Of a stretch of DNA of 64,000 nucleotides, positions 11,001 to 23,043 are shown piece by piece. Position numbers and translations under genes: made by a program. The notes beneath the pieces are model-generated. The model searched no databases. It was not told where the DNA came from and saw only the letters and a program-made list of their open reading frames with translations. Origin of the DNA: Synanceia verrucosa (taxonomy: Eukaryota; Chordata; Actinopteri; Perciformes; Synanceiidae); contig CM056562.1 in assembly GCA_029721515.1 (NCBI GenBank), forward strand, positions 10,234,835 through 10,298,834. The letters run 5' to 3'. The stretch's first letter is position 1; each line of letters opens with the position of its first letter.

Positions 11001-12452
11001 TGATCTTGAAGTGCCTCGGTGCTTCATTTTAGGACTAATTGTCACCCCCTCCCCAAACAAACATGCATGCTCTCAGACTTGCTGCTGAAATCACAGCATT
11101 TGTCGCTCTCTTTGTTGGAATATTCTCATGCTCCAGTACTTCTCGACAATAAACCTCCTGACACAAAGCCTCCTGAAATCCTGCAATGGCGTGAAATAGC
11201 TGAAAACAACACAACCACACAAAAACAGCTATTGAAGCTCCTGGAGCTGTTCCCAAGCCGCTTGATCCAAATATGCTTGATGCATTTCCAAGCTTGGAAA
11301 TGTGAAATTTGACACTCGCACTGACACATTCAGTCCTCGGCTAAAGGTTGCAACGAGCAACATGACAGATCAAAGGACAGCGTGTCCGCCTGGGTTTTCG
11401 ATTCAGGAATTACAGGTGGAGACAGGGTGAACCAGAAAAACAAAAACAGCAGAGCCAACGTGGCCTCATCTTTATATAACAGAGCTTGCCTGTGGCGATT
11501 GTGCAATGTGTTGCAGTTGTCTGGGCTGATGTAAACACAGCCTTAACGCCTCTGGAGGCTCAGCCATGTGCCTTGATGCAGCAGTTATGGGCACATGCCC
11601 TACTTTCATAAATCAGAGCTGGAAAAAAAGGAAACAGTGTGAAGGGAGGAGGGGAGGAGTGGTGAGAGGGGATGCCGAGTGAGCAGGAGAGGGAAGGAGG
11701 GAGGTGGGGGCTGAACAAGGCTCATATTGATGTTCCAAACACAGCTGCAGGCGTCAGCTGACTGGCTGGCCTGGAAGCAGCCCCAAGCTCTGCCTCCTGC
11801 CTTTATCAGCTTACACTGTGACCTTTCTCTCTCCACTGGAATAGATCCCTACCCCTAACCCTGTACCCCCTCCCCTCCATATCTGACCCTCTACCACACA
11901 CTGTCCACACAGCCCCGATGAGGCCCGACGCTCTCTGTCCTCGCTGACTTCTGCCTTTTTTTTTTTTTTTTTTTGTATCTGCATGCCTCCAGAAACACTG
12001 GCTCTCTTTTCAGCGCATCAGCACTTTCGTTTGTCTCCCATGGCTCAGTTTTCAAGCCTCTCCCCACGCTCTTACACAACTCCCCATGAGGTCACCATTA
12101 CTCTTCACGTCCACACCCGAAGGCGGAGGATAAAGGGAGGGTGACGATGATGAAGGGCTCAGTTACTTTGCAAATACATGTCAGTTCAGCAGGATTGTTG
12201 GGCAATTTGCAATCCTCTTGGGTCACATTTCTGCAAAGTGTTCCTAGAAATAAAGGCAGTGAGAAGCATTTGCACACTGCGCTTAAGCTGCCAGCTTAGT
12301 TTTTGGACATATTTAGTGAACCTGAAGTTAGCAACAGTTCAGGAGGAGTTTGAAGCAGCAGCTGTCGTCCCTGAGAGGCAGTAATCAGCAGAGGTAACTG
12401 TCAATCACAGGTCTGCAGGCCTCATGGGCTTTTTCTCAGAAAGACGCCCCCT

Positions 12453-12453
<1 letters not shown>

Positions 12454-12492
<39 letters not shown>
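12454..12492. repeat. (CA)n microsatellite
   Basis: An uninterrupted CA dinucleotide run of 39 bases inside a C-rich flank. Confidence 0.98.
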
Positions 12493-12494
<2 letters not shown>

Positions 12495-13881
12495 CCCCTT
12501 GATGACGCTCTTCAAGTGTTACTGGATAGTGTTTCTATGGGAGCTGTCCACCCCCACACACAGCAGCGCCTCCCTCCCCTCCCCAACTGTTTGCAGGAAA
12601 CACTCATCCTTCTCTGGAGATGTCGCTTGCGGCGGCTCATGCACTCATAAATCCTGGGCTCCTTTCTGGGAAATGAAGGGCTTGAAAGACACATACATAC
12701 ACACTGAGAGTGAGGAAAGAGGGGGAAGCAAAAGGAGGGTGGGGAACGCAAAACACAGCTTGCCAAGTATATCTCCAATGCCTTTTTGACAGTGAAGAGG
12801 TAGGATTGGGTGTCTGCCTCCTGTGAGAGGCAAATAAGGAGCATTTTCTGCGCTTCCCTGGTTACTGTGTGAGAAGCCGAGACACTGCGGTGTCTAGGCA
12901 GACCTCAGTAATACCAAAAGCATCAGAGGAATGAGGAGTGTTTGGTGGTAGAGGACAGAAGAGGAGTGGACAGAGGGAGCAAATAAGAGGGAAGGCGAGA
13001 GAAAGAATAGAAGTGTTTAAAGGCAGCCATCACCGGCTTCAAATGTCAGTCAGCTCCCAGTTGGACAATGGAGCACAGCTGTCACTAAGCTTTGAACTGC
13101 AGCTGCCTGTCTCTTGTTGGCATTGTTTGCATGTGCATGTGGTTGTTTGAACATGGGGCTGCTGTAAAGTATTATAGGAAGATTAGTGTGTACAATATTT
13201 CAGTGTAAGAGGGTGGCTCGAGGTCACAGGGAGTTGCAGAGAGACACACGAGTTGGTGGCAAGTATGTCAGATGTTCCTGATTTAGAAACCCTCGAGCTA
13301 GAAGGAGAGATGAGTCGGGGTGGTGAGGAGGCAGCAGCGCTCAGTCTGGAGTGGGCAGTAATGGTTTTGGTTTGAGGGTCAAAGAGAGGGAAGGATATGA
13401 AGGACATAGCTGCGAAGGACATTTCACTCACAAAAATTTAATTGAGGGTCAAGAGACGAATCTGGAAATGAAATTCGATTGCTTCCCCAGGCGCGTTCGT
13501 GACTGAAATGGCCACGGTGTCCGTCACGCCTGAAAACTCCCTCAAGTGCCTCATTATCGGGTGTCATCTGTGGATGATCGGAGAACATCCCATCGTCGCC
13601 TTGGACGCTTTTTGATCATCCTCCAGACAATGTGCCATTAGGCCGGGGCTGATCATCTAAAGCACAGCTCAATTACTCAAGGGGAGACTCATTAACATAT
13701 CACAAAGCACAAGCGTGACTCTGCAAATAAAAGTACATATTAGACCCCCACACACACAAAATATGATTCAATTATTCACATAATGTGAGAGCGAATGAGT
13801 CTCACCTAGATTTGCATTCAGCTGAAGAAATTAACGGCTGTCACATGAACTGCTTGCATTTTGGAAGTTTTACTGTGTGTC

Positions 13882-13917
<36 letters not shown>

Positions 13918-15117
13918 TGTCCGCCTGCTTTGTCACACACAGGCGATTAAGTAGCCTGACAATACGCCTTAGCGTCAATATGCCTTAAATGTCACTTTTC
14001 ACGCTACACCATTTTGTCAGAGTAGTTAAGTGTGCCACCCTAGGTGCCGAGTCAGCGCCTGCTCAACTACAAGAGGCAGGCCTCCTCAATTATTCATTAG
14101 AGGGAAAACATGTGGTCTCACTTTGTGTGTGTGAGGCATTCTGGAGACCGATGATAGCATTCCTCACAAATGATGCTTCTTGTTTTGGCATTTTTAGCGA
14201 AACAGGGGTGATGAAACAGCACACATGCTCAACAATGAAAATGTCAGTCCACGCCATTCATCCTGGAAACGCCACCAACAACCATCGCCGGCCAGCACAA
14301 TGATTAATGAAGGCACATCTGCCTGCGTGGATCAGATGAGTCAGCACTATTTTACAGGAATTTTGGATGGAGGGAAGAAGCCAGAATATCGACTCTCCTG
14401 TTCTGGTTGCATGCAGCGAGGTTCAAACATTGTCAGCTTCAGCTGAAGCAGAAGGGGAGTTTCCCTGAATTATATATCATCCCTTTGATTCAAACTCTGC
14501 TTTACTATTTTTGTGCATGCATGAGTAAATTCCTATGCGTGCCGGCCGCCTGCTGCAGTGCAGGGCTCTGTGTCGCTACATAAAGGATGTGTGGATATGT
14601 GTGTGCGTGCATCAGCCGATGACTTTGTGTTCATTCCACACTAAATTGATCTGGCTGCTCACTAGACTGGATGGAAAAGGGCCCTGGGCGAGACGAGCAC
14701 ACTGCATCAGCAGATGGGAGAGCCCACTGTGTTGCCATCACATGGCATTCCTCCTCACTGGGCATGCTCAGTGGGACACGCCCCACTCACCACCACCCCC
14801 TTCCTTTCAGGGCCTGTTTGAACCAGTCAGCCGGCTCTTGTTTCTCATCTGACCTTCAAAGCCTGGCGTGGGGACAGTAGGTTGACAGGGGTGGAAGAGA
14901 GGAGGAGGAGGTGTTTTTGTAAAAGCTCTTTGGGTAGTAGAGCTGATATGTCACTCATTATTTCCACCCTGTGCCCCTGCCCTGTCACAGCCCTCTGGGA
15001 AGCATCAGTGGTGCCTGCAGAGCTGGTTAGCCATCAGAGATAATACTATTTAACGCAATCTACTATCAACTTTACTATTAAAGAAAATTTGAGCATTAAG
15101 GTCACATAACGTAATAT
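12493..15117. other. Non-coding intergenic DNA
   Basis: No gene is recognisable. Open frames are short and several cross the flanking microsatellites. The stretch 13540-13740 is low in simple repeat and looks like a candidate conserved non-coding element. Confidence 0.55.
13886..13914. repeat. (TG)n microsatellite
   Basis: A TG dinucleotide run of 29 bases, preceded by imperfect TGTC units. Confidence 0.97.
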
Positions 15118-15236
15118 GAATGATTAAAATTTTTAATCAGATTAATCACAGGTTCTTGTGGATTAATTTTGATTAATCACGATTAAATATTCATTTTTAA
15201 TCTATATTAATCGTGTTTCATTTTGCATGAGCAGAC
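15118..15236. repeat. ATTAATC-rich repeat, probable DNA-element terminus
   Basis: GATTAATC and its variants recur at least five times within 120 bases (GATTAATCACAGG, GATTAATTTT, GATTAATCACG, TATATTAATCGTG). Such GATTAATCRCGATTAA-type ends are common in fish dispersed elements. A matching far end was not found, so the family and length are unknown. Confidence 0.4.
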
Positions 15237-18200
15237 TAAAGAAAGAAGGAAGCATATACTGTATCTGCACTGAACCTGTTTATTAAACACCTTCAACAGT
15301 TTCAGCAACACAACAAATAATGTTTTGTCTCTTAGTTTTAAATAATCATTTATCCACAATCAACCATCGTTCGTCTATCTGCTCCACCATACTTAGGTCG
15401 TCAGGGTTGAACGATGCTCTGCGTCACCTCCAGCTGGAGACTATAGAAGTGGATTTTTGGTGACTGTGGAAGCTCCTGAACTGCTCAGGAAGCCTCGATC
15501 AGCAACACGTTCGAGCAGAGCAGCCACAGTGAACAATGAGGGGGATTGATGGAGTTTATTAGCCAAATTCAATGTTGCAACTTGGCTGGTGGTCTGTCCC
15601 AAAATCCAAGTACACATGGAGTTTGTTTATATCAGGTAATGGTCAGCGACCTGGCTGACTCTGCTATGCTAGGTCCTTTCACTTCCGGGTGAAAATCCCC
15701 GGCGGACATTCTCGAGCAGGACGCAAATACGATACGATGCCATACACAAGAGGCATGAAGCAGATTAACGTCTTAAGACAGAGGTTCCTATCGTATTCAC
15801 AAACCCAATCCCGATACGATCCTTAGCCTGTGCACATGAATTTGATACGTTTTCAATGCCTTTATTATACAGTTAAGCTCGTCCATGTGCACGCAGTGAT
15901 TAGCTATGTTCCACATTTTGTCCTTTTTGCATGTAGTATGTATTGTTACACACAGTATGTATATAAGTGGGACGTACTACTTGTCATAACATTGTTCCTT
16001 GAACTTTGACCCTTTCACTCTGTTGTGCAGAGGATTGTGGTTTAAAATAGGCAGGAAAACCATGCAGGCTGCACACTGTAAAATGTGGCCAGATGTAATA
16101 GGACATCCAGGTATTTTTAACATACTGCATTTGACATGCTCAAAATTGGGACATATCTGTGTTTGTTCTGTTAGTGTTAGCTGCTTGCCATCACCGTGTT
16201 AAGAATCACTGAGAAGAAAAAGAAATGCTCCCAATCCTGTTTTAGCAACTCGCTTGATTACAGTTGATAAGTCTATTTAATATGTTTATCTTCTTGACGT
16301 TATCTGAAAATACACAAATATATAAGCAGATGTAAAGAGAGAACATGTTTACAAAATGGGTGAATTACAGGGAAGTGAAATAATTTCAGTCACTGTATGC
16401 TTCACTTACGTAACACAAAAGTTGTGCAACCTTTAAAAAAACAAATGGGAATTAATTAAAAATCTCTTTGACTGAAAGTCTCACATGCTGCGATTAAAAT
16501 AGAAGTGTGCAATTAGAGGTGCTATCCTTCTCTGAAAAGGTGTAAATAAATGCTGGAGCTTGGTTTCTAAAGTCACAGCCTGATATTTAAAGTTGCTCCG
16601 TGAGCTCATTCACTGTCGTCGTTTCACAAACTAAAAAGATAGTTCATGTTTTACTGAAATATATGGGGACATGTAGAGAAAGGAAGCTATTGAATGAATG
16701 TGATATGATTACGCCTGATGGGTGGATTATTTTGTGGTCTCCTGTCCTGCTGTTAGCAATACACCTCATCACTATTATCGCTGCACGCTGCCTGCTGACA
16801 ATGCAGAGAACTGAATCACAGGCTGAATTCCTCCATGAGTCACATGGCACAAACAGAAAGGCCGTTTTTTTTCTTCCTCTAAATCCCTCAGGCTTTTACA
16901 CATTCTGTCTTTGTCTTACCACCACATTCTGCTTGTCTCTGGTCCTTCCGTCTTTGTTCGCTCCCCTCTATGACTGGCTTCCTGTTTATGTCAGGCGAGC
17001 ATCAAGCCAATCAGCCGTGAAGGCTGTGATCCTCCTCGTAGCTATTTACTACCCTGTGGTCTGTTTAAAAAAAGGCTGAAAGTGAGCTAAGCTTGGTGCA
17101 GGCTGCTGAGTAAGCAGACACGCAAAGCTCCAATCAGAATCCACAACTGACCTACCGTACACCTCGTGCCCTTCTGCCCATAAAATATGTGTACCTGCAT
17201 GTGTGCGTGTGTGTTTTAACTTTCTGAAATGTGCTGCTACTTGGAGTAGCATTCATGTATTTGCTTATCATGTTTCTCAAAGCAAAGCAGGATCTGCATG
17301 CTGATTTTTTTTGTTGGCGCTGCTGAGGGCTGGAATGTGCTGCTTTGCAAGTTTTGAAGATAACAAAGCAGCGTGAGGCGGCTGGTGTAAACTTTAGATG
17401 AGGTCACGGTCCGCCAACACAGCACGCAGTGACATGAGAGGGGATTTTGTTCTGGATTCTCCCTTGGCGGCGTCACACCTTCACTCCCTGCACATTTCAC
17501 ATCACAATTGCAGGCTATCAAAACGGCAAGCCTTCGCTAACGTCTGTTATTATATGGTTGGAGGAAAGTGCAGGCTGCATTTGAAAACAACAAGAATAGA
17601 GGCTGTGTAGAGCGTGCAGAGGTCAGTGCCGGCTTTCTGTTGGAGTTCACAGTGTACTATAAATCTGTTAGACAAGGAGAAAATATAATCAGGGCTTTGC
17701 CGGGGCGTTTGAGTTCACTGCAGGTATTACATGAGTACTAATGCCTGATTCAATACTGGCTCTGGCAAACATGTCTGACATTCAGTGTTTACACCCCTCC
17801 ATGAAAGCTGCTAGTCAGACAGTCTGAGAGCTCGGCCTGGAATTAGATTCAGGAAGTCATGAGATTTCCAGGTGGCTTGGCTTTCCTAGAATTGTTAAGT
17901 GGGGATTTTTTCAAAGCGTTGCCAACAACACACATTAAACTGAAGACACCCTTCTGTAAAGAATTACACCGATACATTCTCTGTGCTTATCGCACGTGTC
18001 AACGTCTACATCCATGAAACAAAAAAAACACACTTTTCAAAATCCAGCTGCACTGAGCTCATAAATACATAAGCCTCCTCTCAAATTCTGTTACTCCACA
18101 TCTGAGAAGGGGGAAAGAAAATACAACGAATGGAAAAATAGAGGAAGAACATTCAAGCACTTGGACCTTTTCAGAGAGAAGAGGCTCCCCGGTGCCATCA

Positions 18201-20719
18201 TTTGGTATACAGAAAAACCATGAATAATGAATGTGTTCTGAACTCCTGCTGAACCCTCTGCACCAGCACCGAGCCAGAGATCAACACATGACATTCAACA
18301 CACACACACACACACACACACACTCATGCACTCATGCACTCAGCGACCTCTGCAAAGCTCCAAACATATGAGACGATCTGCTGTGGAGTATTGCATCTGC
18401 TGTGTGAATCATTACACTGTGCTGCACCTGGCTGCAGTTAGAGAAAGGACTTCTCCTTTGATAAACCTGACGACTGTTGGGAGGTGGTGCAGGACAGGAA
18501 AGATAAATACCAACTAACCGGTGCTGGAGCAGTTAAAGCTCCCGCCCTTTTCAGAGCTGAAGTGTGTGAGCGGCTCAGTGTTTAACCCTTATGTCAACAG
18601 AGCGCTTGTGTCACAACAGCATTCCTGTGAGGCGCTCGCCTTGTGACAGCGCGCTTTCATAATGCGAGCACTGCGTGCATTGTTGTGTGGCAGGAGGAAG
18701 GAGCTTTGTCTCACCGTATCACCCGAGGAGTTTCATGTCCCTGCATGTTGTGTGTTAATGAGCAGAGAGGTGAGGTGGTGAATAGCTGGGTTAACTAGTT
18801 CAAACAGCAAACACAACACCCTGTTTACCCAGAGCGAGCCTCTCCTCTTCCTCCTGGCTGTAAATGGTTAACTTGGTGAGGATCATGTGAGTTGAAGCTG
18901 CAGTTACATGGGGAGGTGAACTTTGCTCGTCTTGTTGTTAGGCAACGGCATTTTTGATGAGAGCGTTTTCTTTGTTTGTTTTTTCATGTGATCAGAGCAC
19001 GTCACAGCCTCAGGAAGGAAGGCAACAATGAGCTCTCCACAAAGATGTTTCTCGAAGAGCAAAGATATGTACATGTGGGAAATAAAAGAAATGAGCAGGG
19101 TGTTTTGTCCTTCAGGGCAACCCTGGGTGTAGCCAGACTTGTCAGTCAGTGTGAAACCATTTCCGCCTCAAGGCCGTCTGGCTCCTCCCTGCCATTGTGT
19201 GGCAATGCTGTAGGTGAACTTTATCCCTCTTTGTTGAGAGAGAGAGCGTTTAAACGATTTGCATAGAACAAGGTCAAGTTACACATCTGTGAGCCTGCTG
19301 AACAATGAGGATCCCATCACTTAACACATGGAGGCAGAGAACTATTCACAACCTACATATGTTAGGTTTGAAAACAGCCCAAACCTGTTATGTGAAGTGA
19401 TAAACAGCCTCAATACACACATTATCGTCACAACCTGAAGACGCACTGATAACATACACCACGCCCAGCTCAACGTGACCTTTGGACAGGCAGGTTTTCT
19501 GCAAACACGTGGTGTAAGACGGCTCTCTATCAGCAGCGAGCTTGTAGTCGTTACAGATTTGCACAATACAAACATAGCTTTATATCACCTCCGGCTTATC
19601 AGGCTCCTTCAAGGGCACTGAACTTTCCCATAGCACTCCCTTCTCTCCGTCCTTTTGCGTCCCCCCTTGGGACGTTGCTGTTGCGTCAAGGCTCAGCTAT
19701 TCACCCCATGTGCTTCCCACAGTATTTATGTACCGCCTCAGCCGAGCTTATTGTGGAGAGGTGAAACTATGTGCCTGTTAGAAATGACTACGTGCATGAC
19801 AACATCTGTCATATTTGTTGCAAAACTAGTTTGTCAGTGATGAGGATGTGAGATAATGTGATCATTATTTCCTAAAAATAGGCAGACAGCACTTTCATTC
19901 CCATGAAAAATAAGGGTGTTAACACCTGCAATAACGGTGATCTGTCTGAAAGGATAATTTATATCAACTTGTGTCTTATTTCTGTAGTTTTGGCCAACAT
20001 CAGTAATAATAACATTTCAGTCATCTTTTCAAAAAAAATATTTAGTTAAACAAAAATAAATATGCAAAACATAATTCACTGGCATGCAACCTACAAATAG
20101 GTTATATGTTTACTGTTGTTCTCTTAATTCATGGTGTCTCACTTGAGTGAAACCTAACATTACTGAGCGGTAATAACATTTAACAAAGTCAGCCTTACCT
20201 CCCTCACCTTACCTCTTTCTATATGGCACTAAATCCAGTTGTGAGCTATGTTCAGCGTGGCTCACTAGTTTCCTCCATTTTGCATCAGCAAAGAAAACAA
20301 TAGCTTAATTTACTCGCAGGTCAGCAGGGAAGGCAATAGGTCACACAGGAGGACAAAATGTGGCCTGCTGCACTGTGAATTTAGACTTTGTAGTTTAAAA
20401 ACAATTCCCAGGTTAACCAAACTTAATGTAGACCAAAACAAAAGGCAAATGATTACCCGAACTGTTGAATGTCAACATTCATCAGTTACAGAGTTATTGG
20501 TTCAGCTTTTAGCTATCATAGCCTAATTGCCAAACTTGTGCATTTTCCTGTGTGATGTCACAACGGATCAATACCAACATCAGTGCTCCAGTGTTTGATT
20601 TTTACCTGAAAATAAAGATGTATCGATAAAAATGACCAGCCTGACTGATCCTGTCTTGTCTTTTCAGATTTCAGCAATAACAACAGTGTCACAGCAGATA
20701 GACCTAGAAGAGCCATGCG
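15237..20719. other. Non-coding intergenic DNA
   Basis: No gene is recognisable. The longest open frame (16600-17079, + strand, 159 codons) has no recognisable domain, no splice context and no biased composition, and is treated as chance. A (CA)n run lies at 18299-18322. Confidence 0.55.
18299..18322. repeat. (CA)n microsatellite
   Basis: A CA dinucleotide run of 24 bases, followed by an imperfect CTCATGCA repeat. Confidence 0.95.
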
Positions 20720-20856
20720 ATGTTAACAAAAGTGAAATTTGTGAAGCTACGACCTTCTGTAAAGTTCCATGAAAATCAGGCCAGTAGATTTTCCGTGATT
20801 TTGCTGACGAACTGACAAACAAACCAAACTGAAAACATAACCTCCTTGGAGGTAAT
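20720..20856 (+). repeat. 3' tail of a non-LTR retroelement-like repeat
   Basis: The segment runs through GAAAATCAGGCCAGTAGATT, GACAAACAAACC and GAAAACATAACCTCC, and ends TTGGAGGTAAT. This order is characteristic of a widespread fish repeat tail with a CCTCCTTGGNGGAGGTAA-type end. Only the end is present. The family name is uncertain. Confidence 0.5.
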
Positions 20857-22337
20857 TGATGGCCAAAGCTACGAAAATAAGACCCAAGTTGTAATAAACT
20901 GTGATTATCCTCCATGAATTCACACACATGCGGTTGTACTCGTCATTCCAGCTCTACTTTCTATTATAGCTCGTCACAGCGAGCTGTTGTTCTGAGACAA
21001 GGCTTTGATGTGGAAGAGGGAGGTGAGGCGTCGTGTGCCCAGATGCCCAGACGCTGTGGTTAAGAGGGCTTTATCACACAGACAGGAGGACAGCACTCAT
21101 CTCCTGCCCTCCCATCTTTCACTGTGGCGGGAGGCTGAATGTGACAACCAATGCTCTCCAGCTGCTCAGAGGCCAGGCCCGCGAAACCACAGGCGGATAA
21201 TGAATGCCACACCATCGTGACAACTTGCACTTTTATGGAAAGAGGAGGAAGGACATCTCTGGCACGGACGCTTGCAGCATATGATGAAACATCCCCCATA
21301 AACCACCAGACAATCACAGGGAGGGCAGGGAAGCATCTGTGGAATCTGTGACGGGAACCTCGGCTGATTTATGACCGCTACCAAAAAAGGGCTGTTTCCA
21401 AGTAAATGTGTTCAGAGCTTAATTGCGGGAAAACTGAAGGGAGCTCACTTTCCAAATGTAACCGCAACACGTAAACGAAGCATTACAGTTGCATTTGTTG
21501 TTGCACGATCTTCTCTACTTTTCCTGATCTGAGAAAGCAGCATGCTTGCCATGAACAATTATCTCTAAATGAGGTTTTCCAGTTAGGTCAGTATTTGCAG
21601 TCTTGTTTTCCCTTTCTCTCACAGTCATGCTATTCTGTACTCTATAGGCTACATCACAGAAATTACTCTCACACGCTTCTGCTTTCAAGGCAAATGCTGC
21701 TAGAAAATGAGCTTTGATCTTCTTCCAATAGCAACCCTGAAATATCTTCCAAATAAAGGAGCTATAATTATGCATGTTCATACATATTTTTTATCCACCA
21801 GGGTTTTATCCTCTCAACTCTGAATTAATTAATACATGCAATGTAGTAAATACAAATCACACAGGCGCTCCAAGTCATGACAGGAAAGAACAGCAGCAAT
21901 GTGAAAAATGATACCTGCACTTGCTGCATTGGTAACTGCTGTGTCGGGGATGTCAGAGTCCATTTGCTAGCGAGGCGGCTCAAAAATAGACAGGAGCTCT
22001 GGTAATAAATAAACCTACTTTGGGAAAGTTTTATTTTGGCTCAGAGGAAGAGCTTACATAACACATAAAATACTCTTTTTTGGCTGAACAAGAAAAAAAA
22101 GAAAGACGTGTAACCTTTATCAAGGTAAGATGGTGAAGGAAAAATGCCAAAAGTGTCCAAATATAACCTCTCCTGTAATATGTATACTGCTTTATAAACA
22201 TTCAGACACCCACTGTCCATTCATATTCATATCTTCATCTGCTGTAGAGATGATAATGAAGCTGAATGTGTCGGGTCCCTCAGGGGTTTGCATGAGGATC
22301 AAGAACAAACCAGTCATACAGAAACTGCAGCACTACT

Positions 22338-22341
<4 letters not shown>

Positions 22342-22380
<39 letters not shown>
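22342..22380. repeat. (TG)n microsatellite
   Basis: An uninterrupted TG run of 39 bases. Confidence 0.98.
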
Positions 22381-22383
<3 letters not shown>

Positions 22384-22968
22384 GTCGAATGACATTTTGA
22401 ACATTTTTCTGAGTCTGTCACACAGCTGGAATGACAGCTCAGCTCAGTATGCTAAACATAACAACGATGAGTCAGTGGTGAAACTGCCTTTTAAGGGCAA
22501 TAAGTAAGATGTGTGCAGGTAATGTTACTTGTTCTAATAGCAGCTTGTGAATTGGACCATCTAACCTCACATAGTGGTTCAGAGAGGTTTGTTTACATCA
22601 GCGTGTGATGATTGAAAAATGTTCGGGGGTTTCCACCGGACAGGAAATTACATCGTCAGCTTGCGATGCATGCAAAACTTACTTAAGCATTACAGAAGCA
22701 AAGTTCAGGTCTTTCTGTTCCTGGTTGCCAAATCGACTGAAGTCAAACTGAAACCACCTTGTAGTTAAAAATGGATGTGAAAACAATGTTCATTTGCATT
22801 TTTTTCTTTTCCTCCACTTCCCCCTCTGCTATTTACCGAGTCTGTCCCCCGACGAGCCAGGCAGATTAAGGGGATATGTTACCATCTTGTTTTTTTTCTA
22901 AATGGATACACATGTGGCACATCTGGGTCCAAGCCTGACTCATTACTCACTTTTTATGTTCATTCTCT

Positions 22969-22982
22969 GCAGCCATGGCAAC
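22969..22982. promoter_or_regulatory. RFX X-box-like site
   Basis: GCAGCCATGGCAAC matches the X-box consensus with one mismatch (position 2) and carries a perfect CCATGGCAAC half. It is about 3.5 kb upstream of the irf2bp2 start codon. Confidence 0.4.
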
Positions 22983-23023
22983 TGCTGCATGTTTGGCAGA
23001 AAGCTTTTGAAGGCAGTGGAAAA

Positions 23024-23043
23024 AGAGAGAGAGAGAGAGAGAG
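23024..23043. repeat. (GA)n microsatellite
   Basis: An AG dinucleotide run of 20 bases, followed to about 23095 by purine-rich GAGGGAG units. Confidence 0.9.

Larger units (their letters stand above)
2383..12453. other. Non-coding intergenic DNA between tomm20 and irf2bp2 (left part)
   Basis: No exon-like or conserved coding frame is recognisable. Open frames are all shorter than about 130 codons, and none resembles a known family. The visible content is X-box-like sites at 3988, 9947 and 10987, a T tract at 11957-11974 and otherwise unique-looking sequence. Unique segments such as 8840-8950 are candidates for conserved regulatory DNA. Confidence 0.6.

Noticed and set aside
12424..12789. 121-codon frame with a (TH)n run
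   Set aside because: A translation of the (CA)n microsatellite with unstructured flanks.
16600..17079. 159-codon open frame on the + strand
   Set aside because: No recognisable domain, no splice or promoter context, and mixed composition like the surrounding non-coding DNA.
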